A program made the translations under genes and the position numbers. This document shows positions 53,707 to 64,000 of a DNA stretch of 64,000 nt, in pieces; position 1 is the stretch's first letter; every line of letters starts with the position of its first letter. This DNA is from Elysia crispata. Lineage: Eukaryota; Mollusca; Gastropoda; Plakobranchidae. The stretch is taken from the NCBI GenBank assembly GCA_033675545.1, contig JAWDGP010000260.1:1059501-1123500 (forward strand). The letters are read 5' to 3'. The notes under the pieces were generated by a model that was not told the origin of the DNA, did not search any database, and saw only the letters and a list, made by a program, of their open reading frames with translations.

Positions 53707-55674
53707 TTCATTGCGTTATGTTAAAGTTTAGAAAACTTTTTTTTCCCTCACTAACTTGATGGGGAAAAATAATCAATGAAACCTTGACTTTTACCAGATC
53801 AAGACAATAGGTGAATAATATCAATTGGAATGAGGACAACCCTTTTTGATAAGCATAATAAGGATTAGCTCTTTGGTTTGAGCAAAAACATACCTGCTAG
53901 AACGTAGAAGTATAATTTTGTGTAAAAATTTATCTCCTTTGTGTCACTCTTACAAAAAGTGTGGACTACATCAACATAGACATTAATGTTTTTTTTAAAA
54001 GAAGTCCATTTATTTTAAATATCTATTGGCTAACTAGGGGGTGGCATAGAACTAGAAGCTGATTTGAATACGCATATAATCTTTATATTTTTATTAACCA
54101 AAACACTGTCTAATACTAATAGTTACATCCATTATTTTTCCCTTTTGCCCCTTTTAAGTCCACTTAGTTTAAAAATGAATGTTTGATTTATCTTTTAATT
54201 GCATTTTTCTGTATTTTTAATACATTTATTATGTAGGAAAACTTATTTTTAAGTGAATTTTAAAATTCATGCTTGTTGACAGAAATCAGTCGTTACTTTT
54301 TAAGAATGACACATTTACATTTTAGAATGTTATGTCGTTATTTGATTTCTACTATGCTGTAGTTGTAACTGATGCAAATTTAAATCTACGGTAGATTCTA
54401 AGATGGCAGACTAAGATGATGAGCCTGGGGTAACAAATGCAAAAGCACCTAGATTTAGATAAGATGCCTACTGTTTTGAAATAATTTTATCCAGGTCCAG
54501 TCAAGATTTAGATAACATTGACAAATAGGTTCTCTAGTTATAGATCTAGATCTTTATCGATATCTAAATTATAAACCTTAAGTGTCCCTTTTTTTTAATA
54601 ACAAAGTAAGAATTGTAAGCTTTTTAAAGTTTAGATCAAATGCTCAGCAATGGTTAGGAATAGAGAAATAGATCTAGATTCTAAGATATGGGTAATGATG
54701 ATTTGAAAAACACTTAATTTTTTTAACAAGTCCTTTAAGTTAAAGAATGGCACATGTAATTATGTTAGACACTTCTGTCAATTTGTGAAATCGATGGATT
54801 GCAAATGCGCCTAAAATATATGCTATATATCTGGATATGGATTTAAAGCAGATATCAAGGGTAATATTAAACATTGGTTCTCTGTCCTAGATTGTGTGAA
54901 GACTTATATTTATAAAATTGCTTGAAAGAAACAGTTGTAACTCATAAGTTTAAACAAAAGAGTCCAATTTAGATCAAGAATCCAGATCTATAGCAAAGGG
55001 GACCCACTAATCTTTCTCCACAAACCATTTCAACATTAGAATGAATGAAGTGTGGATCTAAAATTTAAGCTACTGTCCTGCAACTGCTTCTGTAAATTGT
55101 TAGGCCCAACATCTGCACCTTTGATCTATAGTTGCGTACGTATCCATCTCCTTGTCACTCACTGTGACTCACTTAGAGAGAGCATGGTTTATAAATACAG
55201 AATAACTGCTACAGAACCAAAGGGACGTCATTAATTTACTTAACCTCCCTCAGTGACAAGCTAACTTTAATAGAAGTTACCCAATGAGGTTAGATATTTA
55301 GTTGATTACTTAATAATATCTTCACTGTGATGTATTATTTCTTTTTCAAGTTTTTTCTACCAACAGCGACTGACAAGGATGTTAAGTTACTAGTTTTTAA
55401 AGCTGAGCAAAAACATAACTAATTTTAGTCATTCTATGAAGTCAAAGTTAAAATAGCTAAACTTTGTAGGGTTAGCGCTATGTGGCAAATATTATCTTGG
55501 AATAGTAAATGTTTTTGCCTCGTTATAGTATACCCAGTAATGAAAAAATTGAGTAATTTTAACTGATATTTCTGTATGAGCGGCTTTTCTCCCTGGCATA
55601 TTCATTTCTGTACTCTGTGTAAATAATGCATGTGATAAAAACTAAATTATTCCAAAAATATTCCAGATCTCACA
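53707..55674. other. Region upstream of the PTTG1IP start; probable 5' UTR intron and/or promoter
   Basis: An acceptor-like tract (aaatattccag) ends at 55666, nine bases before the start codon, so a non-coding 5' exon probably lies somewhere here. It was not located. Confidence 0.45.
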
Positions 55675-55840
55675 ATGTCTACCAGAAGCATAATGGCAGC
55701 ATGGCTTGTCTGTCTCTTGATGGTTGTTCTGACTGTCCCAGGTCACTGTGTTGCAAATGAAACTGTTGCTACAAATACCCCTGCCCCAAAAAGTAAAATA
55801 ACTACCACAGCACAGACCACAACTTTGAGTCCAGAACAAG
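55675..55840 (+). CDS. PTTG1IP: PTTG1IP exon 1 of the coding region (signal peptide)
   Basis: Starts at ATG 55675 (MSTRSIMAAWLVCLLMVVLT) and carries the hydrophobic signal sequence and a Thr/Pro-rich stretch. The donor is CAAG|GTCAGG. Spliced to 57620 it gives SPEQECARLN. The unspliced frame soon reaches a stop. Confidence 0.9.
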
Positions 55841-58800
55841 GTCAGGTTTGTTTGAAAAAAATTTAGACTTATAATTTGTTTCACAAGTTTAATAAACAGG
55901 GATCAGTTAAATATTACTCAGCTGTGTGCTAAACATTCTATCCAGGCTGATTCATATCTTATGCTTATAAATACCTTGTTATGTTTTGCAAATTATAAAT
56001 TTAATTTTTTATAAACTTAAAACTTTGCTGTAAAGTCATAAAACTTGAAAGTTATACAGAGTATATCAAACTAATTATAAAATTTGAGGTGAAGGTATTG
56101 CAGCATCATTCTAGGAATTTTTTCAGATTCTTTTCAATTAATTAGTTAATTTCTGTCTTTCTTATGGAAGTGAAATAATCTGTTTTCAAGAAGATAAACT
56201 AAAAGTCGAAGCCTTAGATTTAACTCCTTTGTAACATTTTCTGAATGTTAAAAAGGAGACTTCACCTGAACCTACTGGTTGTACTTTTATTCCAGATAGC
56301 TTCTCAATAGAAAATATTGCTGTTGCGGAAAACGTTTTCATGATGTTGATAAAATAACCTTTCCTTATGATGTAAATTTTGTAATATTCTGGCTTTGGTT
56401 TGTTTTAGTAATGCATGAAAGAGACATAACTGTATTTGACAGCTAAAAAAACAAAAACAGAGCTAGTCTAGATCTAGATTCTGGACCTAAATGCAGCTGA
56501 AAAAAATTTTTGAAGATTCTGATGAGTCATGAGAGTTAAAACCAGTATCTGGATGTTTTATTTCTATCTATACAAAATTTATTTCCTAAATGAGCAGTTT
56601 GTGAGTGTATGAAAGCTATATAAAATTTATATTGGAAGTGATTTTTTGTTTTAATTGTTTTTCAGGGATGCCTATGCTTTGTTATATGTTGCATAAATTT
56701 CACAAGAAAATTGAGATGGCATCTGAAGAATTTTTTTTTTTTATAAATTTGTAAAAGATTAAAAAAAAAAATATCGGGGACGAGTATTTTCCAATAGATT
56801 TTGAAAGTTCAATTTATTCTCCATAAATTCTGTTAAGTGCCTACAGAAATTTGTTTTTGTAAGGTTGAACTTACTTCATATACATTATTCAGAAAGCAGA
56901 ACAAGTAAATAGATAATTCAAAAGTTTTTTTGTCATCAAGTAGTGTGGCTCTAGGCCAAGGATCTTATAAGCCTCTTGGTCCATGTGGTGCATGCATAGT
57001 CTTTTTAAACCAGCGTGCCTACAGGGGTATTTGAGCCTGCTATTACTATTATTATTGCACTGCTTGGTGCAAAGAAAGTAGATAGAAAGGGAGAAGATGG
57101 CGTATAGCAGAGTCAAACCTATTTTATTTTTCCTTTTGAGATTTTTAGGACCATGAACCAAAACAAACAAAAAGTAGGGGGAAAAGCGTATTCAGTGGTG
57201 TGGAGAGACATCCAGTATATTTTGACTTCTTTTCTCTTTGATCAGGGTTCACTCAGTGATTGTCTCTCGGTTGAAACATAATAGTGGAAAATAATCATTT
57301 TAAAAATAGAAATCAGCTGGGTGCATCTGAACCACTTTTACATTTAGTATTAACCTTTCTAAACTGGGTGCCAATGTCTTTCAATTTTATTCAGAGCCTA
57401 GTTGGTATATATATATATATATATACAGCTAGATCTGTGGGTAAATAAAGAGGCCCTAATTATAAAAGTGATTGGAAAAAATGATATTGAAGTCTTTATT
57501 GAAACAGAAAATGAATAATAAAACTTTGGACCATAACTGCTTTGAACTTAAAGAATAAGTTTCAGCATATTCTGAAACAGTATTTGTTGAGATTATATTC
57601 TGTTATCTAATAATTTCAGAGTGTGCTCGTCTAAACTCATCATGCAGTGACTGTGTGGGCAATTCAAAGGTAAATTAAAAAGGTGTTATATTTTGCAGCC
57701 TTTTTTTTCCAAGGGTTTTGAAAGTATTATTAAATTCTTTATTATAGATATCCTTTTAAATTGAATATTTAAAAAGTTATGAGTTTTTTTTTTTGTTCAT
57801 ACTTTATAGATGGGATAAATTTGCCTTCCCTCTTCAACACAATATTTTTTGTCAGCTCCACTGAGTCTGACACACTTCACTGCCCAAACTGAGGGTGGCT
57901 TTTTGAAAAGATGTGTTGAATCATTGAATCAATACGATGGTGTTCTTTAAGTAGTCTTATATTCTCTATTTTGTCCTATGAATCTTAAAGGCAGGAAAAG
58001 CCTATTTGTTAAAACCTTTAATGATATTGTGATTTTGGGTCCTGACTAGAAATTGATCATCTTCTGTTTAGTGCTCAGGTCGATCTAAATCCCTTCAGGG
58101 CCTAACATTTTTCTCATCATTATCAGTTTTCTTACAAATGAATTTAGTTGGTGGGTAAGATCAGATTCAATTCTCATGAATATGACAGACTCATCAATCA
58201 CATATGTAAAATATTGACTATTGTGTCAATTTGTACTTTATGTAATTTAGAAAATAATGTGGAAGTGGGCATTGCTAGAGAGAAAATTTATGATTTACGA
58301 CTTCTTGTTTTAAATTTCAGTGTTTGTACTGCTACACTGGCAGCAAATGTATGGTGTACCCATCTGGCAAGATTCTTCCACCATCTTCTATGTGTGATTT
58401 GGACAAGGCAAGATGGGGCACTTGCGTGGGTATGTGATTTTAAGAATCCATCAATTTTTTTACCAATTACATATAATGTTAGAAATACCAATGTATAATA
58501 GTAACTTTTATGAAAAATAAACCAGCTTCTCCTCTTATAGGGTAATTTAAAACTTGAGGATGCATTTATTAAAAATGTATGTCGAGAAGCAAATATATAC
58601 AACTAATCAAGTTTTTACCTGATACTCACAAGAATTCTTGTTCACAGGTGATTCCCTTTCAAATAGCCATAACTTAAATAATTATGATCTTGTAAGTAAA
58701 AAATTAATTTGAATTAAACATAGAATTCCTTACAATATGATTTAATCCAACTACATATACAGATATACTATTCAACACATAAAACACTTCCATTTTAGGA

Positions 58801-61800
58801 AAATTCACTTACTCATGTAATATCTGCCTAAAGGACAGGGAAATCTTTGCCTTTGGTAGTTAAGATTGTACTTCATCTTTTTTCTAAACGTATGTATTGA
58901 TGGCATCAGTACCTGCATCCTCCTAGAATTACAGAAATCCTGTATCACACTTGGAATTTGACTTTCTTCTTTGGAAATCCTGGAAAATATGCAAAAGCCT
59001 TAAATTAAACAAAAGTAAAAAAAGAAAAAGGAAAGCATAGATCCTGAAATTGGGAGGCGGAGGAAAAAATATACCATCTCTTTATGTCTTTATGTAAACT
59101 GTAGGTATTCAATTCATTTCAAATTTTATGGACGTTTACCATCTCATCATAAACTCTATCATAATTAGTTAATTGTGCAATGTTGAATGCTCTTGTAAAT
59201 TTTTTATGTTTTCAGTACAATTACTCTGAATTGACAATTTTGATCCAATTTCATGTACAAAAAAAGTTAGGGAATGAGAACATCTACTGTTGAAATTATA
59301 GAAATTTTTTCATCAAGTATTTTCTTTTTCTTATTGAGCTATCTACAGTCTGAATTGCCAAAGCCTGATAGATCCACTCTCCTCTGGATATGATGATTAA
59401 TTGAAAAACTATGATGAGTCAAATTATTTCCTGAGTTTAATGGTAGTTGTGCTAAAAATTCATTTGAAAAAAAAAAAGCATTAGTAATCAACTGATTCAT
59501 CTCAACTAACTCAAAACCATAATGCAATATATTAATGGACACTAGTTTTAGCCCTCGGATTTTCATGACAAAAATGTGTATACCTATTTATAGTATTGTT
59601 AGTAGTTATGATAATTATTTGAACAACGTAGCTACAATACATAGTCAAATATATAGTCTTTAAAACTTTTAAAAGAGCATCAGTTTCACTTTTTATGCAC
59701 CATTGTACAACATCACTGTTCACCAACTTTCCTACTTTTGGTATAATTTTTGTTTTGACAAAACTTATGTTGTTATAAGAAAATTAAGTATATATATCAT
59801 CTAGACTAAGTAAGGAAAGCAAGTAGTGTGAGTCTGTCGTAGTACCTGGCTTAATGTTAAGGTTATAATTTCTTCTTTTACCTTCATTTCCTCAAAATTA
59901 GGTCAGAGTTCAATAAATTAATCAACTTAAAAGCTGACTGTAACAGGTACTCAATGTCTGAAATTTACAAGAAGGATTGCAGAATCTCAGCAAGATCAAG
60001 TGCAAGAAGTTGTAGATCGAGAATCACTGGCTTTACCAGATCCATCTTATCTATGTTGTTTAATGGGAAATGTCATAAAAAAATTTTATTTAAAAAGAAA
60101 AAAAAACCCACTTTAAGGCAGAAAAGACAACAAAATATTTTTGCTTTAATAATCTTCATCCAATGTTCCCACCTAAAATGTCTTGTATGTCTTAATAGAA
60201 AATTTATCACGTAGCTTCTAAAAAAGATAATTGGAAAAGCATATGCTCTAACACAAAATGCTCAATATATCTAGTTAAATAGTCATTGGTATCAGTTAAA
60301 TAAATACTGTAGATAAGAAATTCTCGAATAATGTGGAGTGTCTTTTTTTTCTTTTAACATTTAGATCAATAATTTAGTGGAAAGTTCCTCAAACACTCTT
60401 GGATTTTGGTTATCTTTAGGCTTAAAAACCTTGTTGATGAAAAAAAAAAGCTTTTGTGTGATTACAGCACACACGTTTTCTTTAAAAGGGAAAAAAATGA
60501 CCTGTAAAGCTGAATTATTTTGTGCACAGCATTCCAGAAACCTATTGCATGAAAGTTACAAAGTACCACTTATGGGTTTGTAATACCGCAATTGCTTTTT
60601 ATTGTGATGGCAGCTATATACTGAATTGAGTGATGTGCTGAAAGGCATTTGTTAGCAAAATATCATTTTTTTTTCTGCTGAAGAATTCCTGATTGTGGTT
60701 GATTATTTATCCTCTGTACAGCATAACTTGCCCCATATTATGGGAATATTTTAACCCAGAAAAACTGTTGACAATGAAACAGGTGTTAATATGTTTAGGA
60801 CTGTTGAGTGTTAGATGCTTTGACTATGTGTAAACTAAATTTAGTAGTTAGATTTTCCTAGTTATTGTTGGGAGTACATGTTTAATTAAGTATTATATAT
60901 ATGTACATGACACAAATGAGTATGAATGTAACAAGAAGAGGGGCCTTGGATTTTGAAAACTAGAAATATTGCTGAATTTATTAAAGTATTCCTACATCAA
61001 CATGCTATACATTGTCCAATCTCATGTCTACCTACTGTAGTCTTCAATTTTATCATTTAAATCCAATCCTGATTGAACTAATTAGACCTTATCTTTTTTT
61101 CACTGAATTTTCACCGACTTGTTACAGATAAAACAGAATAAAATGCATGTCTAAAGAGTTCAGGATTTTTAAGAATAATAGAAACAGTCTCTTCATCTTT
61201 ATTAATCAACTTATAAATGTCTATTCACCTTTTCTGATAACCAGTAGCTTTCAATGATGTTATCACTCTGAGTGATTGTTGGTATTATCTTACTTATCAT
61301 AATTTTATGAACTGTAGAAACAGTCTCCAGTTTTTCATTAGAAACAGATGTGCCCTGAAGCATTTTTATTAACTTTATTATATCTTATTCTTCATTTCTA
61401 ACTTCAGTAAATTTCAAGGCTTTGCTCATCTCCATGGGTGTGATTGGTGGTGTTATCCTTCTGACTGTAACTTTCTTTTGCATCTATTGTTGCTGCTGTC
61501 GTGGTAAAAATACCAAGAAGTAAGTCTTTAGATTGTGATAAAAAAGTAATGCAATAATGAAATTTCTCTTTTAAGAAATTTTTTTTGTCATGTTTTATGA
61601 TTATTTATCTCATAACAATAGAGAGCAAGCCAATTTTTTTTTTGAATGGAAGATAATTTAATTATACCCATTTAAGATAAAATATACAGCAAATTATTTT
61701 AATGTCATTCTGTTATAGTATTTATTATAGTGGATAACTTTTGAAAATGTTCTGAAGTGAAAAAAGTAAGCTCTCAGCAATTTTTATTCAGATATGATTT

Positions 61801-63965
61801 TAGAGACTGTGTACCTCTGAGATTATTAGAGATATATGTGTCTAATGTCATAGAAGGTTGTTCATGTTTAAAGTCATACAATCTTCTAATACATATAATA
61901 TGATCCCCCTCATTCATGACTTGTAAAAAATTCCAAAATCCTGTTTATAATAAACATATACTTGTGCGTTCACTAGAGGATGCATAATGCATATTCCCCT
62001 TTTATCTTCAACATCATTAATTTACATTCAATTAATAACTCTTTCTTGAAAGACGTACTGGAGTACATTGTCCATGGGTTTAATCTAAATACAATAAGTT
62101 TTTGTAATCCCAAACTAACAAAGCTTAATTTTGTATCTAAGTCAACAAAGGCCAAGTGTAAAAATTGTTGGAATGCGCCAGGTCTACCAAGCCTTAATAA
62201 TTTGTATCATCAACGAGGCTGGTCACAAATAATATGTACATTGTGAAAGAAAGAGTTGAAATATTGAATAGCAAAAGGACAGAAGTAATGGTCATCAGTC
62301 AAAATAATCAACATCTTTATCAACGAGAATAAACTGAAGCAAAGGGATCAATTACTTGGGTAGTTAAGTGTCAAATGATGGACGCAACAGCACTGAAATT
62401 GCATCAAGAATAGTTCAAGCAATAATGAGTTTTCAGAGAGTGAAACCAATACTAAAACTAACCACATCTCAATTCACAAAAGAAGAAGAGCCCTGAAGTG
62501 CTATATGGAACCTGTTCTGATGTAAGAATGCGAGGCCTGGACAGTTTCAAAACAGTTACAGTAGAAACTGAAAGCAACAAAAATGTGGTTCCTATAGAGA
62601 AATCTCATGGACTACAAAGAAATCAAACGAAACAGTGTTATGAGAAGCTGACAAAACAAGGTCACTCATAACTAGAATGCTTAAATGCCAGGCAACCTTT
62701 TTCAGTTACGAGATCAGAACAGAGAAACTAGAACATCTTGTGACAACTGGAATGATGGAAGGAAAATGCAGCAGGGAAAAAATAGAACGAATGACAGATG
62801 CACTGAAAGTGACAAGGGGTAGAGATGCATGGAAGGTCATGATTGCCTACGCTAAAGGACAGGGCATCCGATTGATTGATTGAGGATGTAATGTTGGTTT
62901 AGAGACTTTAGCTCATGTTACAATCGTAGCAATGTAAATACAGTATTCTACTCAATAGTTATCTTTAGCAGGCTGAAAAATATTTGAATGTATAATTGGC
63001 ATCCGTTAATAATATGTTATATTGCCTAAACACACTCCTTGAAATCTGTAGCAATCAACATTTAAGTTGATAGGTTGCAGGAGTTGTGCTACTCTATGCC
63101 TAAGCAAAATCAGAGAAGGGAGACTAATTTTTTTCATCTGAGTTCTAGGATCAAATGAACAGGTGTGACGTTACAGAAAAAAAAATTTCAATGAATTAGC
63201 TATTATCTCATAATCTTGTCCCTTGATATCCACCTTTGACTCTGGAATGATCCTAAAAGTATCGCTACTTCCTGCTTCTATTGTATGAACCTATTCGGTG
63301 CTCACTTCTTATTCAGATCCACTTCTATCAGTAGGCCTAGATCTACAATTTCAGAAGAAGATTGTTGGAGTTGAAGGATCTGGAACTGAAATACATTAGC
63401 TTAAGATATATTTTTTCGTGACCATCACCTTCAATAGAGCCATCATTTGACCCATTGCTAATGACAAAATCATTTTCATCATCTAGATTCATATCTGAAC
63501 CTGCATCCAATTTGGAGTCTTTCATCATGCCCTGCACCTCCTCTCTGAAAAAAAAAAATGTTCTTTTTTTTCTAGTTCTAGATCTATCCATCTACTCAGT
63601 GTAAGGTCCCCCAAAACTAAAGAGAAAGTGTGTTTTTTGCATTTTTTTACATTTATGAATGATCTTTTTTCTGGTTACTGTAAATAAAATACACTGAGTT
63701 AATAAGAAACGTATCCAGAAAATGCATCGAGTTAGTTGTCACATCTGCTTCTGGACCAATCTATTCAGTGAGTGAGTCGTTACTACAGGTTATAGGAATT
63801 AAACCAATAACTATTTATTTTGCTCTCACTGCATATGACTTTTCTTTTTCAGATATGAGAGAGAGGATGCCAAATACGAGTCTCAAAGAATGGAGCGCAA
63901 AGCAAAGCAAGAAGAACGCAGAAATGAGAGAAGGTCTCGCTTGGATGAAATCAGAATGAAATACG
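55675..63965 (+). CDS. PTTG1IP: PTTG1IP (PBF, pituitary tumor-transforming 1 interacting protein), five exons, last exon missing
   Basis: PTTG1IP is a single-pass type I membrane glycoprotein, known in vertebrates to bind securin (PTTG1) and to cycle through endosomes and the nucleus. Exons: 55675-55840, 57620-57669, 58321-58429, 61408-61519 and 63853-63965; phases agree across every junction. Visible parts are a signal peptide (residues ~1-26), a Thr-rich spacer, and a PSI-like cysteine module (Cys 57, 64, 67, 73, 76, 82, 97, 107) with LPPSSMCDLDKARWGTC. VNFKALLISMGVIGG opens the transmembrane helix (~113-135), which ends in a CIYCCCC palmitoylation-type cluster. A charged helical tail follows (REDAKYESQRMERKAKQEER, then RLDEIRMKYG). 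All of these match the human protein in order. The reading stops at Gly184; the remaining tail (after KYG) is beyond the window. No damage was seen. Confidence 0.95.
57620..57669 (+). CDS. PTTG1IP: PTTG1IP exon 2
   Basis: This 50-nt exon encodes ECARLNSSCSDCVGNSK, the first cysteines of the PSI-like module (human counterpart CSQNTNKTCEECLKN). It has an atttcag acceptor and an AAG|GTAAAT donor. Confidence 0.93.
58321..58429 (+). CDS. PTTG1IP: PTTG1IP exon 3
   Basis: Encodes CLYCYTGSKCMVYPSGKILP through RWGTCV, the heart of the PSI-like module. The donor is GTGG|GTATGT. Confidence 0.95.
61408..61519 (+). CDS. PTTG1IP: PTTG1IP exon 4 (transmembrane)
   Basis: Encodes VNFKALLISMGVIGGVILLT and the FFCIYCCCCRGKNTK juxtamembrane segment. 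It has an acttcag acceptor and an AAGAA|GTAAGT donor. Confidence 0.95.
62255..62885 (+). mobile_element. LINE (non-LTR retrotransposon) 3' fragment, copy 2, in the last PTTG1IP intron
   Basis: Broken frames give NSKRTEVMVISQNNQHLYQR, the HKRRRALKCYMEPVLM and CEAWTVSKQLQ blocks typical of the region after the LINE reverse-transcriptase palm, and EKLEHLVTTGMMEGKCSREK and ALKVTRGRDAWKVMIAYAKG near the C-terminus. The element ends with GATTGATTGATTGA, a short tandem tail. It is better preserved than the 11.8-kb copy but carries several stops. Same strand as the host gene. Confidence 0.85.
63853..63965 (+). CDS. PTTG1IP: PTTG1IP exon 5 (cytoplasmic charged helix)
   Basis: Encodes YEREDAKYESQRMERKAKQE and on to RRSRLDEIRMKY, matching the human REERRIRQEERRAEM..RHDEIRKKYG region. 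The donor is TACG|GTAAAC at 63966. Confidence 0.95.
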
Positions 63966-64000
63966 GTAAACTATTCCTGTGGTTTTGATTCTTTTCAATT

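Larger units (their letters stand above)
55841..63852. other. PTTG1IP introns (55841-57619, 57670-58320, 58430-61407, 61520-63852)
   Basis: AT-rich introns. The first contains a short (AT)n at 57409-57426 and an AGATCT run at about 56468. The third shows nothing recognisable. The last contains a LINE remnant. Confidence 0.7.

Noticed and set aside
55642..55884. 80-codon minus-strand frame over PTTG1IP exon 1
   Set aside because: Antisense shadow of the signal-peptide exon; the plus frame matches PTTG1IP.
58148..58602. 116- and 104-codon frames on both strands
   Set aside because: Shadows of PTTG1IP exon 3 in other frames; neither shows family sequence.

Overview
The window is animal (metazoan) genomic DNA. 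Its genes are split into short exons with GT..AG introns, the non-coding DNA is AT-rich, and simple repeats and decayed transposons are abundant. The gene set (DCAF10, an SLC22 transporter, PTTG1IP), the frequent AGATCT/CTAGAT hexamer runs and the repeat families suggest a gastropod mollusc, probably a heterobranch snail or slug. That placement is an inference from overall character, not from a database match.

Three protein-coding genes can be read. (1) At the left edge, minus strand, is the first part of DCAF10 (WDR32), a WD40 substrate receptor of CUL4-DDB1 ubiquitin ligases. Four coding exons lie between 2048 and 1, and the gene continues off the left end. (2) From 38775 down to 23181, minus strand, is a complete nine-exon SLC22-type organic ion transporter. 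Its exons sum to 1896 nt, an intact 631-codon frame plus stop. A probable non-coding first exon lies near 40.5-40.65 kb. (3) From 55675 to the right edge, plus strand, are five exons of PTTG1IP (PBF), a single-pass membrane glycoprotein; its last exon lies beyond the window. The genes have unrelated functions and are not an operon. No CRISPR array or complete RNA gene was seen.

The rest is intergenic or intronic. 2-23 kb holds a dispersed repeat ending in a GA tract (4991-5530), a head-to-head pair of another repeat (7.85-8.23 kb), a LINE remnant (11.8-12.2 kb), triplet repeats (13.57-13.9 kb) and a decayed piggyBac transposase (20.1-22.0 kb). A single SLC22 intron (31.7-35.5 kb) holds a tRNA-derived SINE-like unit, a second copy of the 4991 repeat, and about 1 kb of nearly pure GA. 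41-53.7 kb is the most repeat-dense part. It has a ~0.9-1.0 kb tandem duplication, paired inverted TAACG-rich termini about 5.5 kb apart, palindromic microsatellites, two short inverted-repeat elements and more copies of the 7.9-kb repeat.

The most interesting signal is that last family. Four copies carry a core that matches the conserved residues of a minimal hammerhead ribozyme (CTGACGA, short GGC/GCC stem, GAAAGCTC). The longest copy is bounded by microsatellites on both sides, which recalls the hammerhead-bearing ends of Penelope-like elements and retrozymes.
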